From Pterobdella sp. o SKG-2022 (lineage: Eukaryota > Annelida > Clitellata > Hirudinida > Piscicolidae): a stretch of DNA of 64,000 nt. The stretch lies in the NCBI GenBank assembly GCA_964035795.1, contig OZ038321.1, positions 20,834,283-20,898,282 of the forward strand, given 5' to 3'. A program made the position numbers and the translations under genes. This document shows, piece by piece, positions 1-12,249 of this stretch. The stretch's first letter is position 1, and every line of letters begins with the position of its first letter. Under the pieces are notes generated by a model. The model was not told the DNA's origin and did not search any database. It worked only from the letters and a program-made list of their open reading frames with translations.

Positions 1-2075
1 TACATGGTAATTTTTCACGGTTATTGTTGTTGGTAGATTCGTCTTCGAATGTGACCATGGCAACAAGAGTTATATAAAAAAAACTAAAAAAAAATTTAGC
101 AGAAAATGAAAAAATGCATAAATATAGAGTTTTCTTTATTTTCCATTATTTGTGCGTCCGCATAGGACTAACAGTGCGATTCGTGCGAGGAAGCCTCTTT
201 CGCAAGTTTGGCACCAATGAGTAGGGAGTCTGTCTAGTGGACCTCCTCCAGCTTTGCGTCTTATTCGCTTCTTTTTTGCATCATTTATCTGTTTTTCTTC
301 TAAGAAAAGTGCACCATTGTGGATTGTTTTACGCCAGGCAGGTCTGTCAGATGAAGCCTTTTCCCACGTGAAGACGTCTATGTTGAAGTCTTTCAGATGC
401 GCCTTCAAGGAGTCTTTATAGCGTTTGCGTGAAGCTCCAATTTTTCTCTGACCATTTTTAGGCTGTCCGTAAAAAAGTTGTTTCGGAATTCTTGAGTCCG
501 CCATACGAGAAACATGACCAGCTCATTGCACCTGTGCCTTACGAATCATCGTAACAACACTGGAAAGATTTTCTCTCTCTAAAACATCAGTATTGGGAAT
601 CATATCATTTCAGCGTATGTTAAGAACCCTGCGAAGACATCGAGGGTGGTACTGTTGAAGTTGTTTCTCGTGACGTTGGTAGATTGTCCAGGTTTCACAG
701 CCATAGAGTAGTGTGGTCCATACTACGGATTTGTAAACTTTGACCTTCGTGAACTGTAAAATTCCTCTTTTCTCCCAAACTTTTTTCTTCAATTTTTCAA
801 AAGACCAGCTGGCTTTGGCAATTCGATTTTTGACCTCATCGTCAATGTTTGCATGACGAGAAAAGGTGCTGCCAAGATAAGTGAATTTTTTTACTGCCTC
901 TAGCCTCTGTTTCTTTACTGAAATGTGAGGTTCGTGGTAAGGTTTTTCGGGGCTGGCTGATACACCACTTCCGTTTTTTTGGTGTTGATGTTCAACCAAA
1001 AATTTTCACAAGAAGATGAAAATTGGTCTACTTCCTGTTGCATCTGATGCTCAGTGATAGCGTTGAGCGCACAATCATCAGCAAAGAGAAGGTCTCTAAT
1101 TGAAGTTTTTTCGATTTTTGTGATTGCTTGTAGACGTCGGAGGTTGAAAAGTTTACCATCGCACCGATATGTGATAGGAATGCCAGATGAACTGTCATTG
1201 AATGTTTCAGTTAGCATTGCTGAAAACACTAGACTGAACAGTGCTGGAGCAAGGACAAATCCCTGCTTTACTCCGTTTGTCACTTGAAAAGGCTGCCACC
1301 ATCATTATGCATTCTAACTACCATGCCGTCATGAAAAAAGCTGATAACTTTCACAAATTTTTCTCCCAAACTTTGCTAGGATCTTCCATAACCCATTTCT
1401 GCTCACTGAATCAAATGCTTTAGTGAGGTCGACGAAAGTGAGATCTTGCTGTTGTTCCATACATTTTTCTTGAAGTTGATCGTTTTTTTTCTTTTCTCTT
1501 GTATATGTGCACAATGATAGCGTCTTTAAATTCATGTGGAAGCGTTTCTTTTTCCCAGTGAAATTGAAAAAAATCAGTGAGTTTTCTGATAAACAAAGTG
1601 CCACCAGCTTTGAATACCTCTGCCGGTATAGCGTCAGCACCTGGTGCTTTACCTACTGACAATTGTTTAATGGCTCTGGTGACTTCCTCTACAGATGGAA
1701 GAGCATCAAGTTCTTTGTTTATTGTGACTTGGGGTAGGCGATGAATAGCTTCGTCACTTATCTTCGATGGTCGATTGAGAACGCTACTAAAATGTTCGGC
1801 CCATCTTTCCAAGACCCCCCTTCTTATCAGTGATCAATCTTGAGCCATCCGCACTGAGTATAGGTGTGCTTCTTGATGTACGCGGTCCATAGAGGCACTT
1901 GAGAGAGTCATAGAAGCGCTTCATGTCGTGTCTATCTGCAAAACTTTGAATCTCGTTAACATTTTGGCTGAGCCACGCATTTTGCAAAATTTGGAGCTTT
2001 TTTTGAACATCTCTGTGCTCATTGATATAGGCATTTATCTTTGCATCAGAACCTATTATTCTTCATAGCCTTCTA
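1..2075 (-). mobile_element. Decayed non-LTR retrotransposon (LINE A), 5'-truncated
   Basis: Read on the minus strand from about 2075 down to about 130, the frames give in order: the segment before the RT core (AWLSQNVNEIQSFADRHD, then WAEHFSSVLNRPSKISDEAI), RT fingers (GKAPGADAIPAEVFKAGG, about 1660-1600), an RT palm piece (FVDLTKAFDSVSRNGLWKIL, about 1440-1380), the GVKQGFVLAPALFSLVFSAM block and the catalytic FADD box (about 1090-1070), then a C-terminal region (TYLGSTFSRHA; LLYGCETW) and a last frame ending with a stop at 136-138. Several frame changes are needed. The stretch between the fingers and the FVDLTKAFD motif is much shorter than in complete elements, so an internal deletion is present. 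No endonuclease is seen, so the 5' end is truncated. The copy is not functional. The clade was not assigned. Confidence 0.88.
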
Positions 2076-5000
2076 TGTGTAGAATTTCAGGTTTAATTTA
2101 AATGATTTTAACTATAATAAGTTTACCATTAACAAACAGAGTATGATTACAGTCATATAAACTTGGAATAGATATTTTCAATTAAAAGTTAGCTGGTAAG
2201 GATATTTCAGACAACAAAGAGCTTCACGTATCAAAAAAACCTTTGTGGAACTTTTTCGTCTGATATTGACATCAAATAAAAGAAAAAAATTTAGTTAGGT
2301 ATATCGCAAACTTAATAAAAAATTTCATTAATGTTTACCAAAGCAATTTCAACGCAAGTATCGATTGTTGCATTCACCTGTTGGAAATCTCCGAACCCAA
2401 GTTCATTTATTGTTATTTCGTTTTTTAATACTTATGATAGATGCCGTTTTTTTATCACCATTGTGATTATTTTATGTTTTAATATTATTTCCATCATTTC
2501 TTTTGTCATTTCGATAGTTTCTCATTATTATTGATGAATTATTTTTAAAAAAATGATGGTTTTCAGTTTTTCTGGGTTATGTTTTATTAACAATATTTAT
2601 CAGAAATATTTTTAAAAACAATTTATATTTTTATTGTCATAATTGCACAGTTAATGAGATTTTTAAAAATTTTGTCGGAATCTCATTGTTTTTTATCATG
2701 AATAATACATTATTAGTTATGCTCAATGGAAAAAATTTCACATGTGATATATGATGGATTGATCGAATCACTGTAAACTGCTGTAAATCTCCTCGCTTTC
2801 AGCTGTTTCATGTTTTAGATGATTTAATTTTATTATTATTTAATGGTTCCAGATTCCATATTGATATTTTTTTAATCGCTTTCTAGTAATTTGAGAAAAA
2901 TTACTGGTGTCTCTAATGGACGTATCAAGATTTCTTGTACTGTGAAGTATTTCAAATTAAATAATAACAATTTTAATATGAATTTAAATAAAACCAAAAG
3001 AAATTATTGAACCACCTAGAGATGAAAAAAAATCTGAATTGCTTAATAAATTGAAGGCTTTCTCAAAAAAATGTGGTCTTAAAAACTCCAATGTCACATG
3101 CTATCCCCGTGGGAACTTTATGATCCCTTCAAAACAGATACACGGTTTGCCAAAACAAATATCATTAATAAAATATCAAAAGATAGACAAATTGATGACA
3201 ATACCAATACATTGAAAAGCTGTTTGATAATGTTTAATGGAATATCATCGGGTTTTTAAGCTGAAACCTTTTATTCCAATTAGAGCTTCAATATAAATAA
3301 TATTTTAAATCAATACTGAAAAACACTGTAAACTCAGATGGCAATTTAAAAGTGACAATTGATTGACAGAACTTGTTTATAATATAAATAATTGATTGAT
3401 TTTTGAGAAAAATCATAAATGTAATACGAGTTGGATATTTTCTTCCTGAAACAGATGGGCAGTGGTTGTAATGGCTGAAAAGTGATACTGTATATTGATA
3501 TGTTTTGAGCATATTTCAGCGTTTTCCATTGTATTTCCCACTTCCACGTTCGATTATTGGAACTTTGGAGTCGGATACGTTTAATCAGAGCAGTTTTTTG
3601 TCACCTCCCTTAGGAAGGTTTCCATGAGATTTTGAAGTTTTGCTAAGCATTGCATCATTGCAAAAAATATATCTGGTGAACAAAATTTTTATAATTGAAA
3701 ATTTTACAAAAAATTATTAATATCATTTGATAAGTCTAGCAGTTGTATAAATCTTCTGGAAATGTTTAAAATTCCAAGCTTTTTATTCAAGTTATGAATA
3801 AATATTTCATAAATTTGAGAAAAAAAATAACTGAGTGTTTTAATATCATATACTTTTATATTATAATTGAATATTTCACAATTATCTGCTTCTGAAAAGC
3901 GCGTTATACAAAACTAAATGATTCTATGGAATTAGTCATATTGTTCTCAATATTGAATTGAAGTATATGGTTTTTTAGGCTTCAGCAGAAACAAAATTCT
4001 ACGAACTATAACCATATTTTCAAAACACTACGAATAAAATTTGCTATAATAACTAAAGTCAAAGAGAATAACTTTTTATTGATTTATTTTTTTTTATTTT
4101 AAAAACCTGCTCATGCATTTTTTGAGTTTTTAAAAAATAATATGAAGCATATTTTGCGATAAAAATACAAGGATAATTAAATCCTGAAACTAAAAATAGT
4201 ATTTACTCATATTTCAACTTAAAAAGAGAGATATTAAAAACCAATAAATTAATAACTGTAAAAAATTATCCTTTTGTAATGTTATATAACTATAAAAATT
4301 ATTGAAGAAATATCATGGTATAAAACACAATGGACACGCAAGAAACTTAGAGGAGGAAGTGCAATTCTAAAAGATCAATTGATTTCTATTAGTCGATGTT
4401 AAAAAGTTGAATTATAAGAAACAATAGCACCACAATTTAATTGAAATAAAAATAAAATTATAAAAAGATTAGTTTATATAATTAATAATTACAGCTTATT
4501 CTCCTAGTAAGACTAATTTTCCAATTTCCTGTTAAACATATTAGATACTGCTGGATAATCACCATTTGAGTATGAAACAGTTGAATCCCACACATATCAC
4601 TGGAAATATTCATATATCTATCTATTAAATTATTTAATAATCCATAAATATTCGTATATTTTAATCTATGTGTTAGATATGTAGGATATGTTTATATGGA
4701 AATCCTTGAAAGAGTACATCATTCATAGTTGACTGTTCAATAACTGACGTGCACGCAAACAAACTTTAGAGACTTATCCCCATTTTGACCATGGTAATTA
4801 TAAAATATCCTCTAGTAAAATATTAGTCATAAGCTAAATTCTAAATATATAATAAGTTAACGACTTTGATGATGAAATAAAGTTATCGTATGATTATTTA
4901 AATTTCGAAATGATCCATGTTAAAGGATTCAAAATAAAAAACAATTTAAAATTTAATGAAAATTAATTCCGTAGAGCAACTTCACAATATTAAATATTTT

Positions 5001-8000
5001 CAGATGCTCCACTTGATGAAAAGCTTGGTAGTATATAAATAAAACCATTCAATGTCCAATGAGGTAGTTGAGAATAATTCTAAGTAAAAAAAGAAAAAAG
5101 ACTTTGAATAATTTTTTATCATATTAAAAATTTCCCTACGAAATGATTTTAGAGAAACTTCTCCCTTGAAATTTCTTATAATTATATTTGCATGATGTAT
5201 TTTTTTTATTTTTTTACAATATGAATTATTGTAAGTTATTCATTAGGAAGTGAGTAAGAATGATAATTTTTAGTTTCCATAGAATTGCAGCCTACTCATC
5301 TTTTAATTCTCTCCTTCAAGTTACAATTAACAGCTTCAGGATTAATATTAGCAACTTCAAGTAGATTAAAATGCAACTACTTTATATAGTTTTGACTATT
5401 TTTTTATCATTATTATTTTTTCGAAAATTTAAGGCCTTACAACTGCTTAAAACTTGAAAATATCTTAATAGAATGTTGTATCTGAATGTAATTAAGTGTA
5501 AAAAATGCTGATAAAGTTCTTTTTTGCATAGTGAACAATTAATTTGGTCAAATCAACTTGAGAAGCGCATTTTTTGTTAAACTATAAATAATAATCCCAA
5601 CAAAATAAAGTATTTCCTCAAAAAGTAAAACAACCAAAATAACATAGATATCATTTTCTATAAGAAGCATTTTAGCATTCTCACACCTACATCACAATAG
5701 AAATATTTTATGGATCTTTAATATCTTATCAATCTATCTTTCCCATATTTTCAAACACATTTCTGTTAAGATATATATGCATGAACATACTATGATGAGT
5801 GAATGTTAAATGTTATGACTAAATCTATATTTCAGTATTGTATATTTCAGCTTCCACTAGAGTGTCTATTATTGAGTAGCTTCAATACCTGAAAGTATTT
5901 CACATTGAATCATCATTCTCAATACCAATATGTTAGCACAATTTTTTCACTATTGAGAGTTTTTCGGACCAGTTTTTACACTTATAATTGATACTTCTAA
6001 ATACTTCTTAAACTAGACCGAAAATTTTTTCTTTATTCAGTTATCGATTTAGTTAGTATTTTTATACTGGTTCAAGTTATGATGTTGATGGAAGTTATTT
6101 TGTTTCATTATTGCTAATAATGGTGATTATCCTTATTATTTTGTGGGCTCAATATTTAATCAACAAACTTTTGTTTTGTAATCAATTGTCCTTGCAAGAT
6201 AAGAGTCTTATCGGCTTTACGTAATGTTAACGGATTACATACACAAACCGAGACTTTGAGACTATTATATATACTTGTATTTATATACAAAAGTATTACT
6301 ACTTTCATACAAGCCTTCGCGTCTTGGATTACAACCCATGTGTCAAATAGATACTTTTTTTCTATATAAATATCATTCACTGTTTATAGAAGTTTTTTTC
6401 TGAATAGAATTGTTTATGTAGTTTTAAAAATTGATACTTATTTCATTATGGGGCTTTACTCTTTTCTTCTTGTAAGAACTGCGGGAAAACTGTTATCATA
6501 AAAAAGAAGGGAATTTTTTTATTTATTTTGACTTTTCAATTCTGTCTATTTTTTTTAATAACTATGAACAACATAAAAGTTTTTTGATAATATGAAAAAA
6601 AGTAAAAATCGAAAAAAGGCTAAAATAAAAAAAGTAATTTAATGGATGATTAGGAAGTTGTTTGGGGTATTTATCAAAGTAATTCTCTGAAAGGTGTGTG
6701 TTATCAATACAAACAAACATCAATCTCGAAATTAAATCTTTATTCTAGAGTTAACCATTTATTTTTATTATTTCATTGTCGAATCTTTATCAGTCTTCAG
6801 TTTTATTAGTAGAAATCATAGTTCTTAGTTATTTTTTTAATTGAATTCATTATTTTTATCAGTAGTAGTCGTGGTTATTGAATTGAAGATAAACCTAAAA
6901 TTTATTTTTTCATAAACTTTTTCAACATTTTTATTAATTAAAATAAAAAAAAACTGCTATTTTAAATTTTATCAAATGATTCCTTGTTTTCTCAGTCGAA
7001 AAATTTTAAATTAACTTTCATTGGTTATTTGAGTTCGAACCACTCATTGAATTATCTCCTCAACTTCACACTTAACAAATATTAATTCAAAACAATTTTT
7101 TGTTCTTCCTAATTTTCTCCAATTAATTATAGTTACAAGCCCAAGTCTATATTGTATTTAATTTCACCATTAAACTTCATTCCGTAAGACTTTTTTAAAA
7201 ATAATGTTATCGATTACTCTATTAATAAACAAACATATATAAGCGTGGCCTTGTACGTTGGATCAATAATTTTTTTAACTTCATGTTGTAATGCTGGGTT
7301 TATGTAATACCCAAAATATCATCTGCAGTTTAAGATGATACACATTTTTTATATTAGTTTTCAGTTATGCAAAAGGAACCGTGTTATAGGATAAAATTAT
7401 TATTTTATTTCAACTAAAACCAGTTTTATAAGAAAAAAATTCTATTATATTGAAGTTATTGTATAAGTTGAGATACAAAAATAAGAAAAAAATTTTAAAA
7501 TCAAAATTTTTTGTTATACATGATAATGATAAATTCTATTTAATAACTCATACAATTATCTTTGAATATCTTCATTATTAAATCTTGACTCATAAAATCC
7601 ATATAATTTACAACAATATTGATGGTTGTGAGTCAAGGTTATTCATGGGACCCTCAAATATTCATCAGTGTAATCACATTGAGAAAACAGATAAGATAAA
7701 GTTGACATTCAACAAATCTTGTTTTTTAAACACATGGGGGTATTATGTAAATATATACTTTACGTAAATATAGATAACCATTTTTTTCTTTGGCTATTCG
7801 AATACTATTACATTTATTTAATCAAGTGCGTATATTTAAATAAATTTTATCAAAATACGAAGCTTTTACTAAATAAAATTTTCAAGTATGAGCTAATTAT
7901 CAATATTTTTTAATCAAGGTTTTTTTTAATTAGTTGAACTTTTATATAACTAATCCCATAATTAAGCGAGAATCTAATATTTTAGAAATTTTGTGTTAAC

Positions 8001-8267
8001 ATTATTTTGTCCATTTCAATTCTAACACATTTTTTGTTTTGTCGCTGTTCACTAGGTGTATCAGGCCATAGAATCTTTAAACGAACAGTTCGAAAAAAAT
8101 AAAAACATTTTGTAATGAAGGTTACCACCAATTGTAGTTTTAAAGAATAAACGTATAAAAAAAAATTTTCAAAACTTTTAAATTTAAATATGAGGATTAT
8201 AAACATATTTTAACATAAAGTGAAACAATGGAATCTTTGCAGCCTTCTTTAGCATTGAACCACTTTC
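2076..8267. other. AT-rich stretch, no gene seen
   Basis: About 6.2 kb of AT-rich sequence. The open frames are short and have no recognisable protein motif, and I see no convincing exon with both splice signals. It may hold old, unrecognisable repeats. The region ends at the stop codon of the first small minus-strand gene. Confidence 0.5.
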
Positions 8268-9034
8268 TCAATATAATGAGCGTCTTCTTATAAACATCGG
8301 ACTATCCAAAACCTCCTTCATTTTCATAAGTTCATCATCTGCTTGCTTCATTTTTTCTTCAAAAACTTCCGAAAGCTCCGATTCGCTTTCTTCCTCGGTG
8401 ACATTTTCAGACACATCTTCAGTGATAGGGAATTGTTCCGACTCGTAATCTTTAATGGAGTAATCCACAGTATCCTCCATGGAAAGTTGCCATTCAGGAT
8501 TTCTTGGATCCATACTCCATCTTTGAGCATTGGCACTGGAAAATTAAAAAAAATGGATAAAGTTCTAGGTGGTAAGATTTAGTTTAATAATATGACAGTA
8601 CTTCATGTTGGTGCTTGTTCTTTCTTGCATACTTTTATATTCTAAGAAACATGATGAAATTGAAATAGTTTGGAATAAATCAAGAGTTATGATTAGTTAG
8701 TGCCTAAAGAAATTAAAAATACCGAAAAAATGAATTTTGGCTTGAAAACATTATTTAAAAAAATATCACCTGGTGGTGAGATTATAAAGTTTGAAAAAGC
8801 TTTTTAAATATATACTACTTTTTTGTATAGAGCATATAAAACCAGTGTGCTTTTCTATTATATGTAATAAATATTATTTTATTGTAGAAAAAAGGTTCAA
8901 TCAATTGTTTGAACTCTTATTTACAGTTCAAAATAGTGAGTTTGTATATGATTGAAAAGATGCCATTTCGAGGTTCACCAACCGTATGAAGCTTCAGACA
9001 CAGTCGACAAAGAAGTATCCGAAAAAGATAACAT
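8268..9034 (-). CDS. Small two-exon gene 1, uncharacterised acidic 107-aa protein
   Basis: CDS join(8268..8535, 8979..9034), minus strand. Exon 1 codes for MLSFSDTSLSTVSEASYG plus two bases of a Cys codon. The donor reads TTG|GTGAAC and the acceptor TTTTCCAG|TGCC, with a 443-bp intron. Exon 2 runs on in frame to a stop at 8268. The product is acidic (clusters such as TEEESESELSEVFEEK). It ends with a short coiled-coil-like helix, FEEKMKQADDELMKMK, followed by VLDSPMF and a basic tail RRRSLY. This helix plus the LDxP motif recurs in the neighbouring gene at 9896-10455, so the two are paralogues. A TATA-like TATATA lies at 9087-9092 and a TGACGT (CRE-like) site at 9067-9076. I do not recognise the family and give no function. 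The exon join is inferred from splice signals, phase and paralogy. Confidence 0.62.
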
Positions 9035-9066
9035 TTTCAATAAAGATTTATTTTTGTTTTCACAAA

Positions 9067-9092
9067 AAACGTCACGAAATTTTTTGTATATA
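9067..9092 (-). promoter_or_regulatory. Candidate TATA and CRE-like elements of small gene 1
   Basis: On the minus strand, TATATA (9087-9092) lies about 55 bp upstream of the proposed ATG at 9034. A TGACGT core (within 9067-9076) lies between them. In sequence this AT-rich, TATA-like hexamers are frequent by chance, so support is mostly positional. Confidence 0.3.
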
Positions 9093-9895
9093 TTGCCTGA
9101 GTGAATTTAATAGAGCCAAACAGAGGTTGTCAAAATAGGATAGATTCATATATTTTTGTTTTCAACATTCATCATTTTTTAACTTAGAGATAGAAAAAAT
9201 AAAAACGATAACATTAACATATTAGCATACTTGAAAATGTAAATTCTTTAAATACTTATTGTATTTTTAAATTAATTATCTAATATTTCTTTTTCTCATC
9301 TCTGTTATGGATACTTTAATTTTTAGATGAATTTAAAAGTATATTAAAAAACATTAAATAGGTTTACAAGATAATTAAATGGTTTTTTTTTCAAATTAAA
9401 AACAACAATTGGAGAATTATTCACAAAAAAGCAGATGAAACATGGAAAAATTTTGAGCATTTTCTCATATCTACGCGTATGTAATATTCCGTCATTAAAT
9501 TCAGAAAAACTTCCAAAGTCTATCTGAAACCAACTTAATATTCCTTGATCTGTTTGAAGATCTCTCGTATTTTGGGTAGAAAATTCTGCTAGTTTTTTCT
9601 TATTTATGCTATTAATAAATGCTTTGAAAATTACTTTATATATAGAAATAAAAGTTTCAATTGTGTAAATGAGGGATACTTGAAGTTTTAGAAAGTTTAC
9701 TCAAAACTGCAAGTTACAACAAAAATTTGAGAAAACGGCCAACAAAAAAACTATTTTATAAAAAAAATACTAGAATATTTTAAACTTTCATATTAATTCT
9801 TTCAATTAATTTATCAAATTTTTCAATTACTTAAATATAAATATCAACAATTTTTTAGTGTCTAAATTCAACAAAACTCACTATTTTAAAAATAT

Positions 9896-10455
9896 CTAAG
9901 CCGAATCATAAATTTTATCTTTTCTACTCTTGAGTAATTTTTTCTTAAGCTTTGGATTATCCAAAAGAATTTTCATATTTTTAAGTTCCTGTTCTGCTTT
10001 CCTCATCTTTTCCTCGAAAGAGTCTTCATCAGAACTATCGGCAGCTTTCTGCATGCCAGGTTTAAAACTTTGTTCAGTCAAGGAAGAATTGTTGTGGGAT
10101 GTATTTTTGTTTGAGTTGCAGTTAGAGTTTGTTGTGAATTTTATAAAAGAACTTTTTGACTTTCTTGAAGACTTTGAACTGATATAAAATTTTAAAAATT
10201 TTATCAATTATTTATTAAAGTTGAAAAAGTGAAAAACTTTTTATGCTTAAAAAGTCTGCACTCTTTTTTTCTTTTTTCAGGATCTGTCAGAATAAATACT
10301 ATTAGGGATATCTTGGGGAAAAATTAACTAAAGTTTCATCAAGTTTGTCAAAAAACATGGTACAAACTGACAAATATTCAACCTAAAAAACTTTCTACAG
10401 TTTCATCCGAAGAGACGTACGAAACAGGATGCAAATCTAAAGACAAAGTCGACAT
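9896..10455 (-). CDS. Small two-exon gene 2, paralogue of gene 1, 105 aa
   Basis: CDS join(9896..10178, 10421..10455), minus strand. Exon 1 codes for MSTLSLDLHPV plus TC of a Ser codon. The donor is a strong TTTC|GTACGT. The acceptor TATATCAG|TTCAAAG lies after a 242-bp intron, and the last exon again enters with one base to complete a codon, exactly as in gene 1. The protein has a Ser/Asn/Lys-rich middle and then SSDEDSFEEKMRKAEQELK, NMKILLDNPKL and a Lys-rich tail ending IYDSA. The FEEKMxxAxxELxxMKxxLDxP motif is shared with gene 1. The rest has diverged: the middle of gene 1 is acidic, this one is polar and basic. No known family is recognised. The two genes look like an old tandem duplication. 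Confidence 0.6.
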
Positions 10456-10856
10456 CACTGTTCCAAAACTTTTTACTTATTTGTTATTTATTACGTAGAA
10501 TAATTTTATAGCGTAGAATTTGAAAATAATCAACATTTAAAAACAGCATAGATTTCATAGCAAGGACTCTTTCAAACATTTTGTAGAATGTTATAAAATT
10601 TTCATAATAATCCAATTTTTAAATTAAACTGTTAGTTCGGAAATATAGATATTTGATCTACTATAAAAATATAGATTATTGTAGTATAAGGAAAATGTCA
10701 AATCTTGCCATGTATCTTAATAATTTTTCTTGTTCAAACTTGTTCATTCATAACCTACATTTTATTGATATTTTCATAATAGAAAATAATTTTGATGCAT
10801 CATTTGGAAAATTTTTTAAAAATAAATGTTTTGATTTAGACCAAATCTGCGTAAAA

Positions 10857-10862
10857 TTTATT
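10857..10862 (-). terminator. Poly(A) signal AATAAA for small gene 3
   Basis: AATAAA on the minus strand, 38 bases past the stop codon at 10901-10903. Confidence 0.5.
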
Positions 10863-10900
10863 TTCCCCTAAAGCGATAGAACTTCAATCGAAATAAATCA

Positions 10901-11538
10901 TCAATCAAAAAGCCTTCTTGGTTTGAGTTTTCCAAGAGGGGCCTTTCTTTGTGGACTCCTGGGCTTGGGGGACTCGTAAGGTTGGTATCTTACAAAATGA
11001 AACAGTTTATTTTGATATTCTTTTTCATCAGGGTCTATGAAATCGAGTCGATAATCATGAAATGCTAAATTGTTCACTTTATTTTTTTTAGCCTTATTCT
11101 CAAGTGCCCTTTCGGATCTTGTTAACCAATCTGATTCTTTTTTTGACAGAAAATCAGGCGATGCTTTTTTATGAAAGAATTCTAAACTTTCTGAAGAAAA
11201 TTTACTACGATTCCCAAGAATACCAGCGAACTTTGACGTAGACTTGATATTCATTGGAGCTAAGTCTCTTTCCATTTGTTCCATGCCTTGAGCCATTTCT
11301 TTTTGATACTCGGGACCAAAATCATTGAAGTATTCGGGAGAAAATTCTACGGTGGGCTCAGGGAACAAAACCCTTCGACAAGCTCTTCTTCTGAATCCTT
11401 AATTTGTACTCACATTTACATAAATATAATCTCAAAATTTTCAATTTTTGATGCATTTCTTTAATAAATTTTAAAACTATTGTTAATACTTGAAGAGTTC
11501 GGCCTACGTGGAGTTTCATAAATTTTTCTATAATCCAT
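10901..11538 (-). CDS. Small two-exon gene 3, uncharacterised basic 181-aa protein
   Basis: CDS join(10901..11397, 11490..11538), minus strand. Exon 1 begins MDYRKIYETPRRPNSS and ends TTCAA|GTATTA. After a short 92-bp intron the acceptor AATTAAG|GATTC restores the frame: the leftover A plus GA makes an Arg codon, giving RFRRRACRRVLFPEP. Exon 2 is 497 bp, mostly charged (EYQKEMAQGMEQMERDL; FFHKKASPDFLSKKESDW), and carries a Tyr/Phe-rich stretch (DYRLDFIDPDEKEYQNKLF, then HFVRYQPYE). It ends in a Pro/Arg/Lys-rich tail (PLGKLKPRRLFD). There is no signal peptide or membrane segment. I do not recognise the family. The acceptor has a weak pyrimidine tract, but a stop lies in frame directly upstream, so a splice is required. 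Confidence 0.62.
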
Positions 11539-12094
11539 TTCTAAAGATACCTTGTAGATGTTAATGTGTCAAATTTGTAACAAAAATTCAAATTTTTTGC
11601 CAAGAATTTTTGTGAAAAATATCTTTGAGTAGTATAAAAACATCGCCAACATTGATGTCGGCTTAGGAGGTACATGAAGCTACTTTGAGATAAGATTGAG
11701 AATAAATAAAAATATAATACTTTATTCTATTCCAACGAATTTTTTTTTTAGATAGTATTTGAAAAATTAATATTTGATAAAAGTTTGTTTGACTTTTTTT
11801 AAACACGTTTGAAAACTACGTGATTCTTATAAAAGTAACATTAAAAACTAAAGATTTTCCGAAAAATAAAAAGCAAGTTTTTAACTTTAATTTATTTCGC
11901 ATTAAGTTTGAATTTAAATGTTTTTTTTTATGCATTTAGACAAAATTCTGATTTTCAGGTTTTTTTTAGAAATATTTATTATGAATTTGTTAAAAATTTT
12001 TTAATAATAATAATTATTATTTCCTTTAGTTTTTAACAAGCACGTCAACTTTTTAAAATTTAACATTTATTCGAAAACTCTTAAACTATTTGAT

Positions 12095-12100
12095 TTTATT
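12095..12100 (-). terminator. Poly(A) signal AATAAA of the GST gene
   Basis: AATAAA on the minus strand, 150 bases downstream of the GST stop codon, at a normal distance for a 3' UTR. Confidence 0.6.
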
Positions 12101-12249
12101 CATAGAATTTCGAAACTAAATAAAATACGTTCGATATATGTTATTACTAAAATTGCCAGTTGGATAATGCTTCATAAGTTGCAATGTTATATCTGGAAGT
12201 TATCATTGAGATATTCTGAATATCCCATCAAGATGCCTCAGCGCATGAT

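Noticed and set aside
6156..6380. Minus-strand open frame with NPLTLRKADKTLILQGQ
   Set aside because: No recognisable family and no exon signals on both sides. In a 6-kb AT-rich stretch, frames of this size are expected by chance.
10383..10455. Longer first exon for small gene 2 ending at TTAG|GTTGAA
   Set aside because: The phase does not match the last exon. The strong donor TTTC|GTACGT at 10421 does.
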